Assembly (NCBI GenBank): GCA_029250385.1
Contig: JAQXFJ010000232.1
Coordinates: forward strand, 1 to 6,248
Length of the DNA: 6,248 nt
DNA from: Candidatus Poseidoniaceae archaeon
GTDB taxonomy: Archaea; Thermoplasmatota; Poseidoniia; Poseidoniales; Poseidoniaceae
Direction: 5' to 3'
The notes beneath the pieces were generated by a model. It was not told the origin of the DNA. It was given only the letters and a program-made list of their open reading frames with translations, and made no database searches. How positions within the stretch are numbered: the first letter of the stretch is position 1; every line of letters starts with the position of its first letter. Positions 5,172 through 6,248 of this stretch are shown piece by piece. Both the position numbers and the translations under genes were made by a program.

Positions 5172-6248
5172 TTACCCTTGAAAACTTGGGAAATATTGCT
5201 GTGTATATGCTACAGCATGCTCATGTGGATAACCTTGAGAAACTAGATTTTGATAATAATCTCTGGCAGGATCTGATTGACCAGTTGGCTGCTGATATTG
5301 TTGTGTAACATTAGATTCTGACTGATGGTTTACCGCAGGAATAATCTTGTCATGTGTGCTGTAATTGTTATGTTGGTTATGATATCCCATTTGACTTGGC
5401 ACAGTAGTGCCCTCTCTATTCCTGCCGCGCAAGAACAGTAGCGACCCTAAAATGACCAAAATTAGAACACCGCCTCCAGCAATTGCCACTGTTCCAAATG
5501 ATGAACTATCACTACTTGGAGGCAGACCCCATCTAGTTGGATCATCCGGATATCCATCTGCTCCATCTGAATAACTCCATTGGTTATCCTTATTGGAGTA
5601 GCCATCACCATCACTATCATAACAACCATTACGATCATTTGTGGAATTACCAATTACACTAGGACAAGCATCTGCACCAGAAGAAAGGTCCCATCCACTT
5701 GTTGGATCTGAGAACCCATCTGAATCAAAATCTGAGCATCCAGTTCGATCAACTGAGGAATCTCCTGCAACTTCTATACAATCATCAGACAATGGATAGC
5801 CCGGATTATCTCCATATCCATCACCGTCGATATCTGACCATTGTGTTGCATCTTGGGCAAAGACATCTCCGCCACTGTATTTTGTCCAAAATTCGTCTAT
5901 ATCTGAGTAACCATCACTATCACTGTCAATACAACCTTTACGGTCTTCGGTAGAATCACCAGCTATGTCTTTACAATAATCACCATTAAACCCATCTAGG
6001 TTATCACCAAACCCATCACCATCGGAATCCGCCCATTGGCTGGGTTCATTGATGAAATTATCAATTGCATCATACCAACCGTCCCCATCAAGGTCTGGAC
6101 ATCCATATGCTCCATTTTGGTTTGAATTTCCAAACTGTAGTGGACAAGTATCTTGTTCATTTTCGGCAATTGATTCTACATACTGACCAGGCCATCCATC
6201 AGGACGGTCCGTCCATGAAATGTTACCCCAATTATCACCTAATCCATC
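5172..6248 (-). CDS. C-terminal part of a TSP3-repeat, membrane-anchored surface protein
   Basis: The minus-strand frame is open from the right edge to the TAA at 5174-5172, giving 358 visible residues; the start, and any signal peptide, lie beyond base 6248. A TTG at 5792-5790 is an internal leucine, not a start, because the same repeats continue upstream of it. Visible residues 1-240 are thrombospondin type 3-like calcium-binding repeats with loops such as DLDGDGWYD, DSDGDGFGDN and DIDGDGYGDN, and four Cys pairs of the form C-x13/14-C (e.g. AGDSTEDRKGC). A Ser-rich spacer leads to one membrane helix, TVAIAGGGVLILVILGSLL (about 253-273), followed by RGRNR, so the repeats face outside and the tail inside. 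The Gln/Asn/His-rich tail of about 85 residues ends in DYYQNLVSQGYPHEHAVAY. Large proteins of this design are typical of marine Group II archaea; the ligand or adhesion role is unknown. Confidence 0.85.
   Translation of the reverse strand, partial: DGLGDNWGNISWTDRPDGWPGQYVESIAENEQDTCPLQFGNSNQNGAYGCPDLDGDGWYDAIDNFINEPSQWADSDGDGFGDNLDGFNGDYCKDIAGDSTEDRKGCIDSDSDGYSDIDEFWTKYSGGDVFAQDATQWSDIDGDGYGDNPGYPLSDDCIEVAGDSSVDRTGCSDFDSDGFSDPTSGWDLSSGADACPSVIGNSTNDRNGCYDSDGDGYSNKDNQWSYSDGADGYPDDPTRWGLPPSSDSSSFGTVAIAGGGVLILVILGSLLFLRGRNREGTTVPSQMGYHNQHNNYSTHDKIIPAVNHQSESNVTQQYQQPTGQSDPARDYYQNLVSQGYPHEHAVAYTQQYFPSFQG
5430..5492 (-). other. Transmembrane helix of the surface protein
   Basis: Twenty-one uncharged residues, TVAIAGGGVLILVILGSLLFL, are flanked by a Ser-rich spacer outside and RGRNRE inside. 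The positive-inside rule gives an extracellular N-terminal repeat region and a cytoplasmic C-terminal tail. Confidence 0.85.
5529..6248 (-). repeat. Thrombospondin type 3-like repeat region
   Basis: Six complete DxDxDG-type calcium loops are visible, plus a partial one at the right edge, alternating with Trp-containing segments (QWADSDGDG, FWTKYSGGD) and Cys-pair segments. The first cysteines of successive pairs are 57, 65 and 38 residues apart, so the last full module is shorter than the others. The repeats run off the right edge, so the total number is unknown. Confidence 0.85.

Noticed and set aside
5462..5653. Minus-strand open frame of 63 codons, Met/Val-rich
   Set aside because: It is an out-of-frame reading of the same repeat gene; the odd composition comes from shifted GAT/GGT codons.
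5699..5953. Plus-strand open frame of 84 codons
   Set aside because: It is antisense to the calcium repeats; its His/Leu-rich product is what the complement of repeated Asp/Gly codons gives.
1..6248. CRISPR array, tRNA, rRNA or mobile element
   Set aside because: No regularly spaced direct repeats, cloverleaf, rRNA sequence, transposase or terminal inverted repeats were seen on either strand.

Overview
The window looks like a piece of an AT-rich archaeal chromosome, most likely a marine planktonic euryarchaeon of the Poseidoniales (Marine Group II) or a relative. This rests on four things: an archaeal-type folate-independent PurP, an archaeal COG1340-type coiled-coil protein, start sites with GGTGA-like ribosome binding sites or a TATA box about 26 bases before the ATG, and a surface protein built of thrombospondin type 3 calcium repeats with one C-terminal membrane anchor. 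The lineage is inferred from gene content recalled from memory; no search was run.

Layout. Five genes lie on the plus strand and one on the minus strand. (1) Bases 2-2068 hold a large protein, open at the left edge. Its N-terminal half is a eukaryote-style Cid1/TUTase non-canonical RNA nucleotidyltransferase with all catalytic aspartates and the histidine associated with UTP choice. Its C-terminal half is a coiled coil with a basic tail. (2) 2086-2562 is a RimI-like GNAT acetyltransferase, 17 bases downstream and probably co-transcribed. (3) 2592-2924 is a small Roadblock/LC7-like protein, probably on its own leaderless transcript. (4) 3030-3908 is a free-standing COG1340-type coiled-coil protein, preceded by a 7-bp inverted repeat and a duplicated AAGGTGAG. 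(5) 3958-5115 is PurP, which makes FAICAR in purine synthesis. (6) Convergent to these, 5172-6248 on the minus strand is the C-terminal part of a TSP3-repeat surface protein whose start lies beyond the right edge. Gaps between genes are all short (at most 105 bases), so there is no long non-coding stretch.

How the genes may work together. The most interesting part is the first four genes. The coiled-coil half of the nucleotidyltransferase appears related to the free-standing coiled-coil protein two genes downstream, and both end in a similar short motif (SK-x2-SGD[ST][FL]S). This suggests an RNA 3'-tailing enzyme, probably a uridylyltransferase, that shares a partner or assembly surface with a coiled-coil protein. 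Such tailing enzymes are typical of eukaryotes and, as far as I know, are not a standard part of archaeal RNA metabolism. PurP and the surface protein are ordinary neighbours with no evident link to this system.
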